From Sphingopyxis sp. (lineage in GTDB: Bacteria > Pseudomonadota > Alphaproteobacteria > Sphingomonadales > Sphingomonadaceae): a stretch of DNA of 64,000 bases. Below the pieces are notes generated by a model, which was given only the letters and a program-made list of their open reading frames with translations, did not search any database and was not told the origin of the DNA. Shown here in pieces: positions 56,676 through 64,000 of the stretch. Within the stretch, counting starts at the first letter, position 1, and each line of letters starts with the position of its first letter. The translations under genes and the position numbers were made by a program. The stretch spans positions 207,974-271,973 of the forward strand of contig NVXM01000002.1 of NCBI GenBank assembly GCA_002733865.1. Reading direction: 5' to 3'.

Positions 56676-59467
56676 CACATCGTCACCTTGACGCCGAATT
56701 TGAAGGTGGAGCCATATTCTTCATATTGCAGGTTGCGCTGCGCACCGCCGAAATTCTGGTAGGCAAAATATTTGGCGTTGTTGATGTTGATCCATTCGCC
56801 GAACAGGCGGATATTCTTGGTCAGCTTGAACTTCACGCTCGCATCCAGCTGGAAATGGTTGTCGACGATCCGGTCAGTCGTTGCATCATCGCCAAGCTCG
56901 TCGAGATATTTGTCCCGATAGGTTCCGGCCAGCCGGAAATCAAACGGTCCCTTTTCATAGCCCAGCACCGCGTTGAACGTATGTTTCGAACTGCTCGGCA
57001 GGTTGATTTTCCGCGGCTCATCGATATCGCCATCGGTCAGCACCGTGCCGGTGGCATCGGTATAGGTATAGTTCAGATTGACCAGAAACCCGTCCAGCGG
57101 TGATGGCAGGAAATCCAGCAACTGGCTGAAGCTGGCTTCCACCCCGAAGATTTCGGCCTTGTCGCCGTTGATTGCGCGGGTCAGCTCCTGATAGTCAATC
57201 CCCTGGAAGGTACCCGGTGTGGTCAGGGTCTGGTCGACGATGAAATTGTCGATCGACTTGTAGAAGGCCCCGATCGAAACCGCACCGTTGCTGCTGAAAT
57301 AATATTCGGCGGAAGCGTCGGCATTCCAGGCGCGATAGGGCAACAGGTCCGGGTTACCGAATTCGGCTTCCTCGTCCTCGTTGATCGTGAAGCGCGGTGC
57401 CATTTTCGACAGCTTCGGACGAACCAGGCTCTTGTAGCCCGCCAGACGCAAGACCAGCTGGTCCTGCGGCTGGAAGCGCACGGTCAGGCTGGGAAGCCAG
57501 TCAGTGTAGCGGCGCTCGACATTGACCGGGATGACGTTGGTGACATCATCGCCATCATCGACCACCAGCTGCCCCAACAGCTTGTTCGATGTGCGCTCGG
57601 CGCGCAAGCCGCCGATCACCCGCAGGGTAGAGCTGTCGTAGCGGCCGAGCAGATAGCCGGCCAGAATATCCTCATCGGCGGAATAGTCGCTGGGCAGGCT
57701 CAGCAGGTCCGTCTCATATTGATCAACCTCGAAATTGCCGATGTTCGCAAACAGGAATTCGGTGGCACCGCGATAGCTGGCCACGGGCCCGATATCTGTG
57801 ATCCGGTAGGTCTGGCTACCGAGCACATCTGCAAGCGTATAGTCGCCGTCATAATCGCCGTAGAATATGCCGTCGAAATCATAGCTCTTCGTCCGCCAGC
57901 GGGATTTGAAGCCGGCCTGCACGGTGAACTTGCCGCCATCCATGATGAAACTGCGGCCTAGGTCACCCTTCAGCACATATTCGGTGTCGACGCTGTCCGA
58001 CAGCTGGCTCAATTCGGCGCGGTTGAATCCATATTCTGCCGGATCGTTGAACAGATCGGCACCGCTGGTAACGTTGTACAGCGGAATGCGGGGATCGCTG
58101 TAGTCCATGTTGACGTCTACCCCGTCACCGTCGAAACGGGAGCGGAACCGTGTCGGGTCAACCGAGCCGTTCTCCTTTTCACTGGACCGGGCCCAGCTTC
58201 CGGACAGATGGGCATTCCAGACGCCGTCGTCATGATCCAGGCCGATCTGGTAGGTGGCGATCCGCTGGCGTTCGAAACGGTCCTTGATGTCCCGGCGCAC
58301 TTCGATCCGACCGTCGGCATCGGTGAAAAATGCGCTGTTGGCATCGCCGCTAGCTGGGGCTTCGTCAAAGATGATCGTCGTCCGGCGGCGATATTCCTGA
58401 TCGTCGAACACACTGTAATTGCCACGTACAAACATCGTGGTGAAGTCCGAAGCGCGAACATCGACGTTCAGCGATCCGCTGATCCGCTTGCGCGTGACAT
58501 CATAATCACGATATTCGACTTCCTCGGCATAGACGGTTCCGCCATCCTCGTCCCAGCCTGCGGCCTCGATATTGTCGGATTCAAACTCCCGCTTGTAATA
58601 GCTGAAACCGCCGGAAATACCGACATTGTCACCAATACGCGTCGAAAAATCGACGCTGCCCTTGGGGGTGACGCTGTCGGCATATTCATTATAGCTGCCC
58701 TCCGCCTTAACCGCGAACAGGCCCTTCTTGCGATCAAAGGCGCTGGTGGTTTTGATTTCGATCGATGCGCCGATCGTGTCGGCATCCATATCCGGGGTCA
58801 GCGATTTCTTGATTTCCACCGATTCGATCAGATCACTGGAGATGACGTCGAGCGCCACCGAACGGACATCCGATTCCGGGGACGGCAACCGCACGCCATT
58901 GAGCGAGCTTGCGTTCAGTTCCGGATCGAGCCCCCGTACCGAAACAAAGCGCCCTTCGCCCTGGTCGTTGAGAACATTGACACCGGGCAGCCGGCGGATC
59001 GACTCCGCGACATTCTGATCCGGAAACTGGCCGATCGAGTCACGGGTAAGCACCGATGATATGCCGTCCGCCTCGCGCTGACGGGAAAGCGCGCTGGCCT
59101 GGTTGGCCCCCTGACCAATGACAAGAATTTCATTGTCCACCCCGGAGCGCAGCACGATATCGGCGCGAACAAGACCGGTCTCGGTGACGGTGACGCTTGT
59201 CTGGGTGGTGTCGGCACCGACATAGCGGGCTTCCAGCGTATAGGTACCCGCCGGGACATCCGGAAAAGTATAGCCGCCATCGCGCTCGGTGGTGACCACC
59301 CGGTCGAGCTCGACAATCCGCACCTGGGCCGATTGCAGCCCGCGGGTTTCGCTGGGATCGACAACCGCTCCCGTTATGGTCCCAGCCCATGCCGCAGTCG
59401 GCAAGGCGCAGCCCAGCATAAGAGCGAGTTTGAAAGCGGTAGTCACTGATTTGGATTGGCGCGACAT
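56675..59467 (-). CDS. TonB-dependent receptor with carboxypeptidase-regulatory-like N-terminal domain
   Basis: 930-aa outer-membrane active transporter. Signal peptide (1-28, cleavage after AWA), a carboxypeptidase-regulatory-like beta domain (GAVVDPSETRGLQSAQVRI and DGGYTFPDVPAGTYTLEARY, in part), plug domain (FPDQNVAESIRRLPGVNV, then FVSVRGLDPELNAS), and a 22-strand barrel ending in YGSTFKFGVKVTM. Start ATG 59467; ATG 59491 is eight codons upstream without an RBS. Followed by phytase with a one-base overlap, suggesting uptake of inositol phosphates or a phosphorus compound. Pho-box-like half-sites lie upstream. Confidence 0.93.
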   Translation of the reverse strand: MSRQSKSVTTAFKLALMLGCALPTAAWAGTITGAVVDPSETRGLQSAQVRIVELDRVVTTERDGGYTFPDVPAGTYTLEARYVGADTTQTSVTVTETGLVRADIVLRSGVDNEILVIGQGANQASALSRQREADGISSVLTRDSIGQFPDQNVAESIRRLPGVNVLNDQGEGRFVSVRGLDPELNASSLNGVRLPSPESDVRSVALDVISSDLIESVEIKKSLTPDMDADTIGASIEIKTTSAFDRKKGLFAVKAEGSYNEYADSVTPKGSVDFSTRIGDNVGISGGFSYYKREFESDNIEAAGWDEDGGTVYAEEVEYRDYDVTRKRISGSLNVDVRASDFTTMFVRGNYSVFDDQEYRRRTTIIFDEAPASGDANSAFFTDADGRIEVRRDIKDRFERQRIATYQIGLDHDDGVWNAHLSGSWARSSEKENGSVDPTRFRSRFDGDGVDVNMDYSDPRIPLYNVTSGADLFNDPAEYGFNRAELSQLSDSVDTEYVLKGDLGRSFIMDGGKFTVQAGFKSRWRTKSYDFDGIFYGDYDGDYTLADVLGSQTYRITDIGPVASYRGATEFLFANIGNFEVDQYETDLLSLPSDYSADEDILAGYLLGRYDSSTLRVIGGLRAERTSNKLLGQLVVDDGDDVTNVIPVNVERRYTDWLPSLTVRFQPQDQLVLRLAGYKSLVRPKLSKMAPRFTINEDEEAEFGNPDLLPYRAWNADASAEYYFSSNGAVSIGAFYKSIDNFIVDQTLTTPGTFQGIDYQELTRAINGDKAEIFGVEASFSQLLDFLPSPLDGFLVNLNYTYTDATGTVLTDGDIDEPRKINLPSSSKHTFNAVLGYEKGPFDFRLAGTYRDKYLDELGDDATTDRIVDNHFQLDASVKFKLTKNIRLFGEWININNAKYFAYQNFGGAQRNLQYEEYGSTFKFGVKVTM

Positions 59468-59962
59468 TTTTCTGTTTTCCCTGTTGGTCATGATGAATCT
59501 GACGCCGCCCTAGGGAAGTTGAATGACTCTTTCTGACCAATGGTGTGACGGAGATATGTCGGTGATATTGGGGATTTGTGACAGGGAGGGATGAACAGTG
59601 GATGCGTGGTTGTCGGGACAGCAACTGACAACGCCGCGCCCCAGCGAAAGCAGGCGACCGAGCCCCAGCCCCTATCCATTTGTCCTGAGCCTGGCGAGCC
59701 GAAGGCTAGCGCAGATAACGACCCGATGCGACGGAAAGCCGTGCCCAATAGTTTTTAACGACTTTCTGCCGGCCCCTGTTTCCGCTTTAGGGGGTGTGAC
59801 CCGTGTCACCCAAAGTCCATCTGTCCTTGCCGTCGCAGCTTTATCGTCGCGCTTCTTTTGCTTCGACTATTTCTTTCCCGCGTCGGAGGTAAGCGCGTTC
59901 AGGCGATGCGGTGCCCAAACAAAGATTGAACCGCGCCATCCGCTCGCCTAAGTCTTTTGCCA
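59468..59962. other. 495-bp gap between TonB receptor and methyltransferase genes
   Basis: No coding potential recognised. It holds the Pho-like half-sites (59545-59584), one GTCCTGAGCC repeat relative (59680-59705) and a hairpin-capable GGGGGTGTGACCCGTGTCACCC segment (about 59792-59812, arms GTGAC/GTCAC). The rest shows no recognised motif. Confidence 0.6.
59545..59584 (-). promoter_or_regulatory. Pho-box-like half-sites upstream of the phytase operon
   Basis: On the minus strand, CCGTCAC (59545-59551) and CCGACAT (59556-59562) are separated by 4 bases, and CTGTCAC (59578-59584) sits two 11-bp periods further upstream. PhoB boxes are CTGTCAT direct repeats with an 11-bp period. The match is partial (10 of 14 for the closest pair, one weak intermediate unit). 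Position and gene content fit phosphate control. Confidence 0.5.
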
Positions 59963-60772
59963 ATGAAAAATAGTGCCGCGAAATCTGCCCGGCTGTTGCC
60001 AGCCGCCCCGTCACCTGCCCGCATGGTCGTCGGGCTGTCCGCTCTGTTGCTGCTGACCACACCGCTCGGTGCCTGCAAGCGGATCGATGATGCCGATGCC
60101 GATCGCGCAGAGACCGCGCGCGCCTATCCGCCGGCGTCGCGGCCAGTCTCGGCGCTTGGCGGCAATCAATGGTCAACCGAAACCGCCCGCGACAATCGCG
60201 GCGAGGCTGAGGAAATCATGAAAGCCGCTGGACTGGAATCCGGCATGACCGTTGCCGATATCGGTGCGGGAGAAGGCTATTATACGGTCCGGCTGGCCGA
60301 GAAAGTTGGCGCCAACGGCCGTGTACTGGCTCAGGATATCGACGAGGGCGCGATCAACCGGCTGGCCGAGCGGGTCAACCGGGAGAGTCTCGACAATGTC
60401 TCGATCAAGCTCGGCGCACCCGATGATCCGCGCTTGCCGGAGAATAGTTTCGACCGGATTTTTCTGGTCCACATGTATCACGAGGTCCGCGAGCCCTATG
60501 CGTTTCTGGCCCGGCTGCGGCCGGCGCTGATTGACAAGAGCGAGGCACGCGGCGCTGGCGAGGTGATCGTAGTCGATGTCAACCGCGATGTCACCGAACA
60601 TGGCATCCCGCCCAAGCAGCTATTCTGCGAATTTGAAGCCGTCGGCTATGAACTGGTCGGATTCATGGAGCGGCCCGAACTCGGCGGATATTTCGCACGG
60701 TTCCGCGCCAGAGGGCCCGGAAAAACGCCCGAGGAAATAACACCCTGCCCCTATCAGGCGCAGCCCGAATAG
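59963..60772 (+). CDS. Methyltransferase-fold lipoprotein (class I SAM-methyltransferase-like)
   Basis: 269 aa. ATG 59963 (the in-frame TTG at 59957 is weaker). Residues 1-38 form a lipoprotein signal: basic start, hydrophobic MVVGLSALLLLTT, lipobox LGAC with Cys38. The body is a Rossmann methyltransferase fold with motif I VADIGAGEGYYTVRLA (about residues 97-110), an RVLAQDIDEGAI acid strand, and RIFLVHMYHEVREPYAFLARL as the usual post-I/IV region. Export conflicts with SAM being cytoplasmic, so it may have another role or a retained N-terminal anchor. Ends 2 bases before a convergent small gene. Confidence 0.78.
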   Translation: MKNSAAKSARLLPAAPSPARMVVGLSALLLLTTPLGACKRIDDADADRAETARAYPPASRPVSALGGNQWSTETARDNRGEAEEIMKAAGLESGMTVADIGAGEGYYTVRLAEKVGANGRVLAQDIDEGAINRLAERVNRESLDNVSIKLGAPDDPRLPENSFDRIFLVHMYHEVREPYAFLARLRPALIDKSEARGAGEVIVVDVNRDVTEHGIPPKQLFCEFEAVGYELVGFMERPELGGYFARFRARGPGKTPEEITPCPYQAQPE

Positions 60773-60774
60773 GA

Positions 60775-60990
60775 TCAGCTGTTGGTCAGGCGCTCCATCC
60801 ATTTGCTTCGCTGCCCACGCGCTTTGCGCGCCAGTCGCCGCCAGTGACGGCGGTCACGGGAAGAGAGCGAGCTATCTTCCGCCCGCTCGCTCAATATCGT
60901 CGGAGCATCGACTCCATATTTGTCGAAAAAATAGCCTATATCTTGATCGTCTCTGGCCCGTCGATGATTCGCTTCAAAAAGGGTGAACAT
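60775..60990 (-). CDS. Small basic protein of unknown function (71 aa)
   Basis: Not recognised as a named family. ATG 60990 with GGAG 6 bases upstream. The N-terminal part is mixed (MFTLFEANHRRARDDQDIGYF), and the C-terminal 35 residues are strongly basic (SRDRRHWRRLARKARGQRSK), suggesting RNA or DNA binding, or interaction with membranes. No transmembrane segment. Retained because the RBS and strand bias are credible. Confidence 0.6.
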   Translation of the reverse strand: MFTLFEANHRRARDDQDIGYFFDKYGVDAPTILSERAEDSSLSSRDRRHWRRLARKARGQRSKWMERLTNS

Positions 60991-61129
60991 AGGGACTCCA
61001 TGAACTGGATGCGACCCTCTCAATCTTTTATGGTGAAGCGAACATAATCTATTTTACATCGCGTTTCAATCGCTCTGAGTCTTCCATTCGTCGCAAAATA
61101 GGACAGATTGCAAGCGCCCAATGGGGAAA

Positions 61130-62935
61130 TCAGCCCTCGTCGCCCATCTTTAGCGCCGCGATAAAGGCCTCCTGCGGGATGCTGACATTGCCATATTCGC
61201 GCATCTTGGCCTTGCCCTTCTTCTGCTTGTCGAGCAGCTTCTTCTTGCGGCTGATGTCGCCGCCATAGCATTTCGCCGTCACATCCTTGCGCATCGCCGA
61301 GATCGTCTCGCGCGCGATCACCTTGCCGCCGATCGCCGCCTGGATCGGGATCTTGAACAGATGACGCGGGATCAGGTCCTTGAGCCTTTCGCACATGTGC
61401 CGGCCACGGAATTCGGCAGCATCACGGTGCACGATCATGCTGAGCGCATCGACCGGATCGCCGTTGACCATGATGTTCATCTTGACCAGCTGTCCAGTGC
61501 GAAGCCCGATCTGGTGATAGTCAAAGCTGGCATAGCCGCGCGAGATGCTCTTCAGCCGGTCGTAAAAGTCGAACACCACCTCGTTAAGCGGCAGCTCGTA
61601 GACCACCTGCGCCCGGTCGCTGACATAGGTCAGGTTCTTCTGCACCCCGCGCCGGTCCTGGCAGAGCTTCAATATGCCGCCGAGATATTCGTCCGGGCAG
61701 TAGATCGTCGCCTCGATCCACGGCTCCTCGATCTCGCGGATCTTGACGATGTCGGGCATGTCCGCCGGGTTGTGCAGATATTGCTCGCTGCCGTCGTTCA
61801 TCTCGATCCGGTAGACCACCGACGGCGCGGTGGTGATCAGGTCGAGATCATATTCGCGGGTCAGCCGTTCCTGGACGATTTCCAGATGCAGCAGCCCGAG
61901 AAAGCCGCAGCGGAAGCCCTGCCCCAGCGCCGCGCTGGTCTCCATTTCAAAGGTGAAGCTGGCGTCGTTGAGCCTGAGCTTGCCGATACTCTCGCGCAGC
62001 TTCTCGAAGTCCGCCGCATCGACCGGGAACAGGCCGCAGAACACCACCGACTGCACTTCCTTGAAGCCCGGCAGCGGCTCGGGCGCCGGGTTCTTGACCG
62101 TGGTAATCGTGTCGCCGACCGCGGTCTGGCTGACTTCCTTGATCTGCGCCGTGATAAAGCCGATCTCGCCCGCCGCCAGTTCCGGCAGCTGCTCGATCTT
62201 CGGCCGCATGCAGCCTACCCGGTCGACCAGATGCTCGGTGCCCTGTGCCATGAACTTGATCTTCAGCCCCTTGGTCAGCACCCCGTCGATCACCCGCACC
62301 AGAATGACCACGCCGAGATAGGGATCATACCAGCTGTCGACCAGCATCGCCTTCAGCGGCTTGTCGCGGTCGCCGTCCGGTGGCGGGATCTTGGCGACGA
62401 TCTGCTCGAGAATATCCTCGATGCCGATCCCCGACTTGGCGCTGGCCAGCACCGCCTCGGACGCGTCGAGCCCGATGATCTCCTCGATCTCCTTGCGCAC
62501 CCGCTCCGGCTCGGCGGCGGGCAGATCGATCTTGTTGAGCACCGGGATGATCTCGTGATCATGCTCGATCGACTGGTAGACATTGGCCAGCGTCTGCGCT
62601 TCCACGCCCTGCGCCGCATCGACCACCAGCAAAGCGCCCTCGCACGCCGCCAGGCTCCGCGACACTTCATAGGCAAAGTCGACATGGCCCGGCGTGTCCA
62701 TCAGGCTGAGCTCATAGGTCTCGCCGTCCTTCGCGGTATAGTTGAGCCGCACCGTCTGCGCCTTGATCGTGATACCGCGCTCTTTCTCGATATCCATATT
62801 GTCGAGCACCTGCTCGCTCATCTCGCGCTCGGTCAGTCCGCCGGTCTGCTGGATCAGCCGGTCGGCGAGGGTCGATTTGCCATGGTCGATATGAGCGATG
62901 ATGGCGAAATTGCGGATATGGGAACGTTCGGTCAT
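61130..62935 (-). CDS. lepA: Elongation factor 4 (LepA)
   Basis: Ribosome-bound GTPase linked to back-translocation and initiation quality. 601 aa, standard. G1 [15 protein letters not shown]3 DTPGHVDF, G4 NKID; EF-G-like domains II, III and V, then the LepA-specific C-terminal domain. ATG 62935 ([20 protein letters not shown], split here at the P-loop). Codon use is GC-rich, like the rest of the core. The upstream 415-bp gap is non-coding. Confidence 0.98.
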   Translation of the reverse strand: MTERSHIRNFAIIAHIDHGKSTLADRLIQQTGGLTEREMSEQVLDNMDIEKERGITIKAQTVRLNYTAKDGETYELSLMDTPGHVDFAYEVSRSLAACEGALLVVDAAQGVEAQTLANVYQSIEHDHEIIPVLNKIDLPAAEPERVRKEIEEIIGLDASEAVLASAKSGIGIEDILEQIVAKIPPPDGDRDKPLKAMLVDSWYDPYLGVVILVRVIDGVLTKGLKIKFMAQGTEHLVDRVGCMRPKIEQLPELAAGEIGFITAQIKEVSQTAVGDTITTVKNPAPEPLPGFKEVQSVVFCGLFPVDAADFEKLRESIGKLRLNDASFTFEMETSAALGQGFRCGFLGLLHLEIVQERLTREYDLDLITTAPSVVYRIEMNDGSEQYLHNPADMPDIVKIREIEEPWIEATIYCPDEYLGGILKLCQDRRGVQKNLTYVSDRAQVVYELPLNEVVFDFYDRLKSISRGYASFDYHQIGLRTGQLVKMNIMVNGDPVDALSMIVHRDAAEFRGRHMCERLKDLIPRHLFKIPIQAAIGGKVIARETISAMRKDVTAKCYGGDISRKKKLLDKQKKGKAKMREYGNVSIPQEAFIAALKMGDEG

Positions 62936-63350
62936 GGCCAGCCGTTAGCAGGGGCGCAAAGGCTTGTCAGCAGGAAACGACGGCAGCGGCGGCGGTGCTT
63001 TTCCACGCTCAGCCCTCGCCCGGGCCAACGCTTATCTTGACAAACTTTACAGGGTTAAAGGGAGAAACGTCTTTCCCCGATCAAAGTGGCAACTTCACCA
63101 CCTTATGGGCGTGCGAGTGGCGAGACCGTTCAGCTTTCAAGAAACCTTGCTGAACAAAAAAGCGCCCGCGCAAAGGCAATCGCCGGGCAAGCCGTTCCGG
63201 AACCGGATTCGATTGTCAAAGAGCCAGCGGGGAATATGGCACGGGGCGGGGACTGTAGGAAAGGGTGTTGGAGCCCCTGTCCTCATCTATCGGTTATGCT
63301 TCGCCTGTAGAGCCGCTCGATTGAACAAAAACTGTCTTGGAATTTGAAAT
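62936..63350. other. 415-bp gap upstream of lepA with boxA-like and hairpin motifs
   Basis: No coding gene is recognised. A minus-strand GCTCTTTGACAATC (63211-63224) resembles rRNA-operon boxA (TGCTCTTTAACA). About 25 bases downstream on the same strand, a stem GCCCGGCG...CGCGGGC (63181-63188 with 63164-63170) is followed by GCTTTTTT, resembling a terminator. A plus-strand 127-codon open frame spans most of the gap but has no RBS or family features and is rejected. Confidence 0.5.
63156..63188 (-). terminator. Terminator-like hairpin upstream of lepA
   Basis: On the minus strand, an imperfect stem with a 10-base central loop is followed by GCTTTTTT (63156-63163 on the plus strand). It faces lepA, so it may be an attenuator, a terminator for RNA from the right, or a fragment of an rRNA leader. 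Stem quality is modest. Confidence 0.45.
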
Positions 63351-63755
63351 TCAGACAAGCTCAACAGCCTTAAAATTTGGCGACAAATTCGGCTCCCATT
63401 CAGAAATGTTTTTACACAATTTTAGAAATTCTCTGACGGTGCCCCAAACAATGCATCCAGTAGGAGGTTCGGCAACAAACTCTTTTCTGAAACCCTGGAA
63501 GGTGTGCCAACTGTGATCGTCTGAGGTCAGTCCGTGAGAATATTTAAATAGCCCAGCATAGAGGCTGGGAACAGCGATTTGCTCAGCGATAAAAAATTGG
63601 CTGCTCTCAAGCATTGATACCAAAGTCCGGCACTGGCTATGGGAAACTCCTCCTAAAAGCCACACCTCACCGAACGCTTTATAATTAGAACCGTCAATGT
63701 AAGCGTACTGAAAGACAGAATAACTCGATATATTATCGCTAGCAACCACGTTCAA
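63351..63755 (-). CDS. Hypothetical protein of 134 aa in low-GC sequence
   Basis: No confident family. Start uncertain: TTG 63755, with AAGG about 5 bases before it, or GTG 63749. The chain shows YAYIDGSNYKAFGEVWLLGG, then FFIAEQIAVPSLYAGL and TSDDHSWHTFQGF, an arrangement I associate with uncharacterised accessory proteins, but I cannot name it. No signal or membrane segment. The gene and its surroundings are about 40% GC, against about 60% or more in lepA, suggesting recent acquisition. Confidence 0.65.
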   Translation of the reverse strand: MNVVASDNISSYSVFQYAYIDGSNYKAFGEVWLLGGVSHSQCRTLVSMLESSQFFIAEQIAVPSLYAGLFKYSHGLTSDDHSWHTFQGFRKEFVAEPPTGCIVWGTVREFLKLCKNISEWEPNLSPNFKAVELV

Positions 63756-64000
63756 AACACCTTTCGTTATGCCAAGCCAGCAGCTCGGGATCGGGAGCGA
63801 ATCTGACCGAGGGTCTTATCGCCACATTTTGATATGGCTCAAAATAAAGCCTTGTATGTGTGTCTTTATGCCGAAGAAGTTCAGACGAAATTTTTACGCG
63901 CCCTGTCCGTCGTCAGATAATTTGAGACATATGGCGTTTTAAAATAGGCGAGTATTTGGTTTCATCTGGTTGGTTGATTTTAGGCGGCGATCTTGCGGTA
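63756..64000. other. Low-GC right edge
   Basis: Contains no recognised complete gene. At the very edge the minus strand reads YRKIAA then TAA (63980-64000), possibly the last residues of a gene entering from the right, but it is too short to identify. AT-rich throughout. Confidence 0.4.

Noticed and set aside
61361..63040. A 559-codon open frame on the plus strand opposite lepA
   Set aside because: Shadow of high-GC lepA codons; no RBS or family features, Arg/Leu/Asp-rich composition typical of antisense frames.
63034..63062. TTGACA followed by an AT-rich stretch as a plus-strand promoter
   Set aside because: No matching -10 element at 16-18 bases, and no plus-strand gene follows.
62964..63347. 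A 127-codon plus-strand open frame upstream of lepA
   Set aside because: No RBS, no recognisable domain, spans apparent regulatory hairpins.
63980..64000. Short minus-strand tail YRKIAA-stop at the right edge, suggestive of a transposase end
   Set aside because: Six residues are too few to identify any family.

Overview
The window reads as a chromosomal segment of an alphaproteobacterium of the order Sphingomonadales (Sphingorhabdus / Parasphingorhabdus / Sphingopyxis-like). This is inferred from the rimP-nusA-ylxR-infB-rbfA-truB-rpsO-pnp order, a carboxypeptidase-regulatory-domain TonB receptor paired with a beta-propeller phytase, and dense palindromic repeats of the kind common in sphingomonads. 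GC is high (about 58-62% by eye) until the last ~0.6 kb, where it falls to about 40%. No rRNA, tRNA, CRISPR array, complete insertion sequence or prophage is visible. Housekeeping genes dominate, most of them on the minus strand.

Layout. 1-6 kb: partial phhA, a DUF2459 protein, a Crp/Fnr regulator divergent from a sterol-desaturase-family hydroxylase, and an exported TPR-CHAT protein. 6-14 kb: ligA, recN, bamD, a DUF3142 lipoprotein and a 702-aa secreted helical-repeat protein. 14-27 kb: the translation/transcription operon (rimP, nusA, ylxR-type, infB, rbfA, truB, rpsO, pnp), interrupted between rbfA and truB by tdk, a GNAT acetyltransferase and an alkaline-phosphatase-superfamily protein. 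27-36 kb: Ca/Na antiporter, argG, DUF1801, cfa, a Tat-lipoprotein molybdoenzyme with its cytochrome b, a Rid protein, rlmN, an IalB-like protein, a histidine phosphatase and dnaN. 37-48 kb: a DUF2946 protein with a Met/His-rich outer-membrane-type protein, a GH19-type lysozyme/chitinase, a D-aminoacylase-family amidohydrolase, an epoxide-hydrolase-like enzyme, an FprA-type reductase, an exported ClpP-fold protein with a small partner, a beta-propeller protein and a GMC oxidoreductase with a ferredoxin-like cysteine motif. 48-52 kb: a complete Anbu operon (ATP-grasp, alpha-E, transglutaminase-like, Anbu peptidase). 52-63 kb: SDR, alpha-carbonic anhydrase, prfB, phytase + TonB receptor, an exported methyltransferase-like lipoprotein, a 71-aa protein and lepA. 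63-64 kb: low-GC sequence with an orphan gene.

How the parts work together. The 14-27 kb block couples transcription elongation, initiation, ribosome maturation and RNA decay. The Anbu operon carries a peptide-bond-forming enzyme, a papain-like enzyme and a proteasome-like peptidase, all with intact catalytic residues; its substrate is not known. The phytase/TonB pair overlaps by one base and has Pho-box-like half-sites upstream, consistent with phosphate scavenging.

The most unusual signals are palindromic repeats lying inside essential genes in frame (two in ligA, one in truB, the latter with an identical-arm twin beside tdk), the Anbu operon, an apparent methyltransferase with a lipoprotein signal, a TPR-CHAT protein with a signal peptide, and three convergent gene pairs whose stop codons share one CTAG palindrome.
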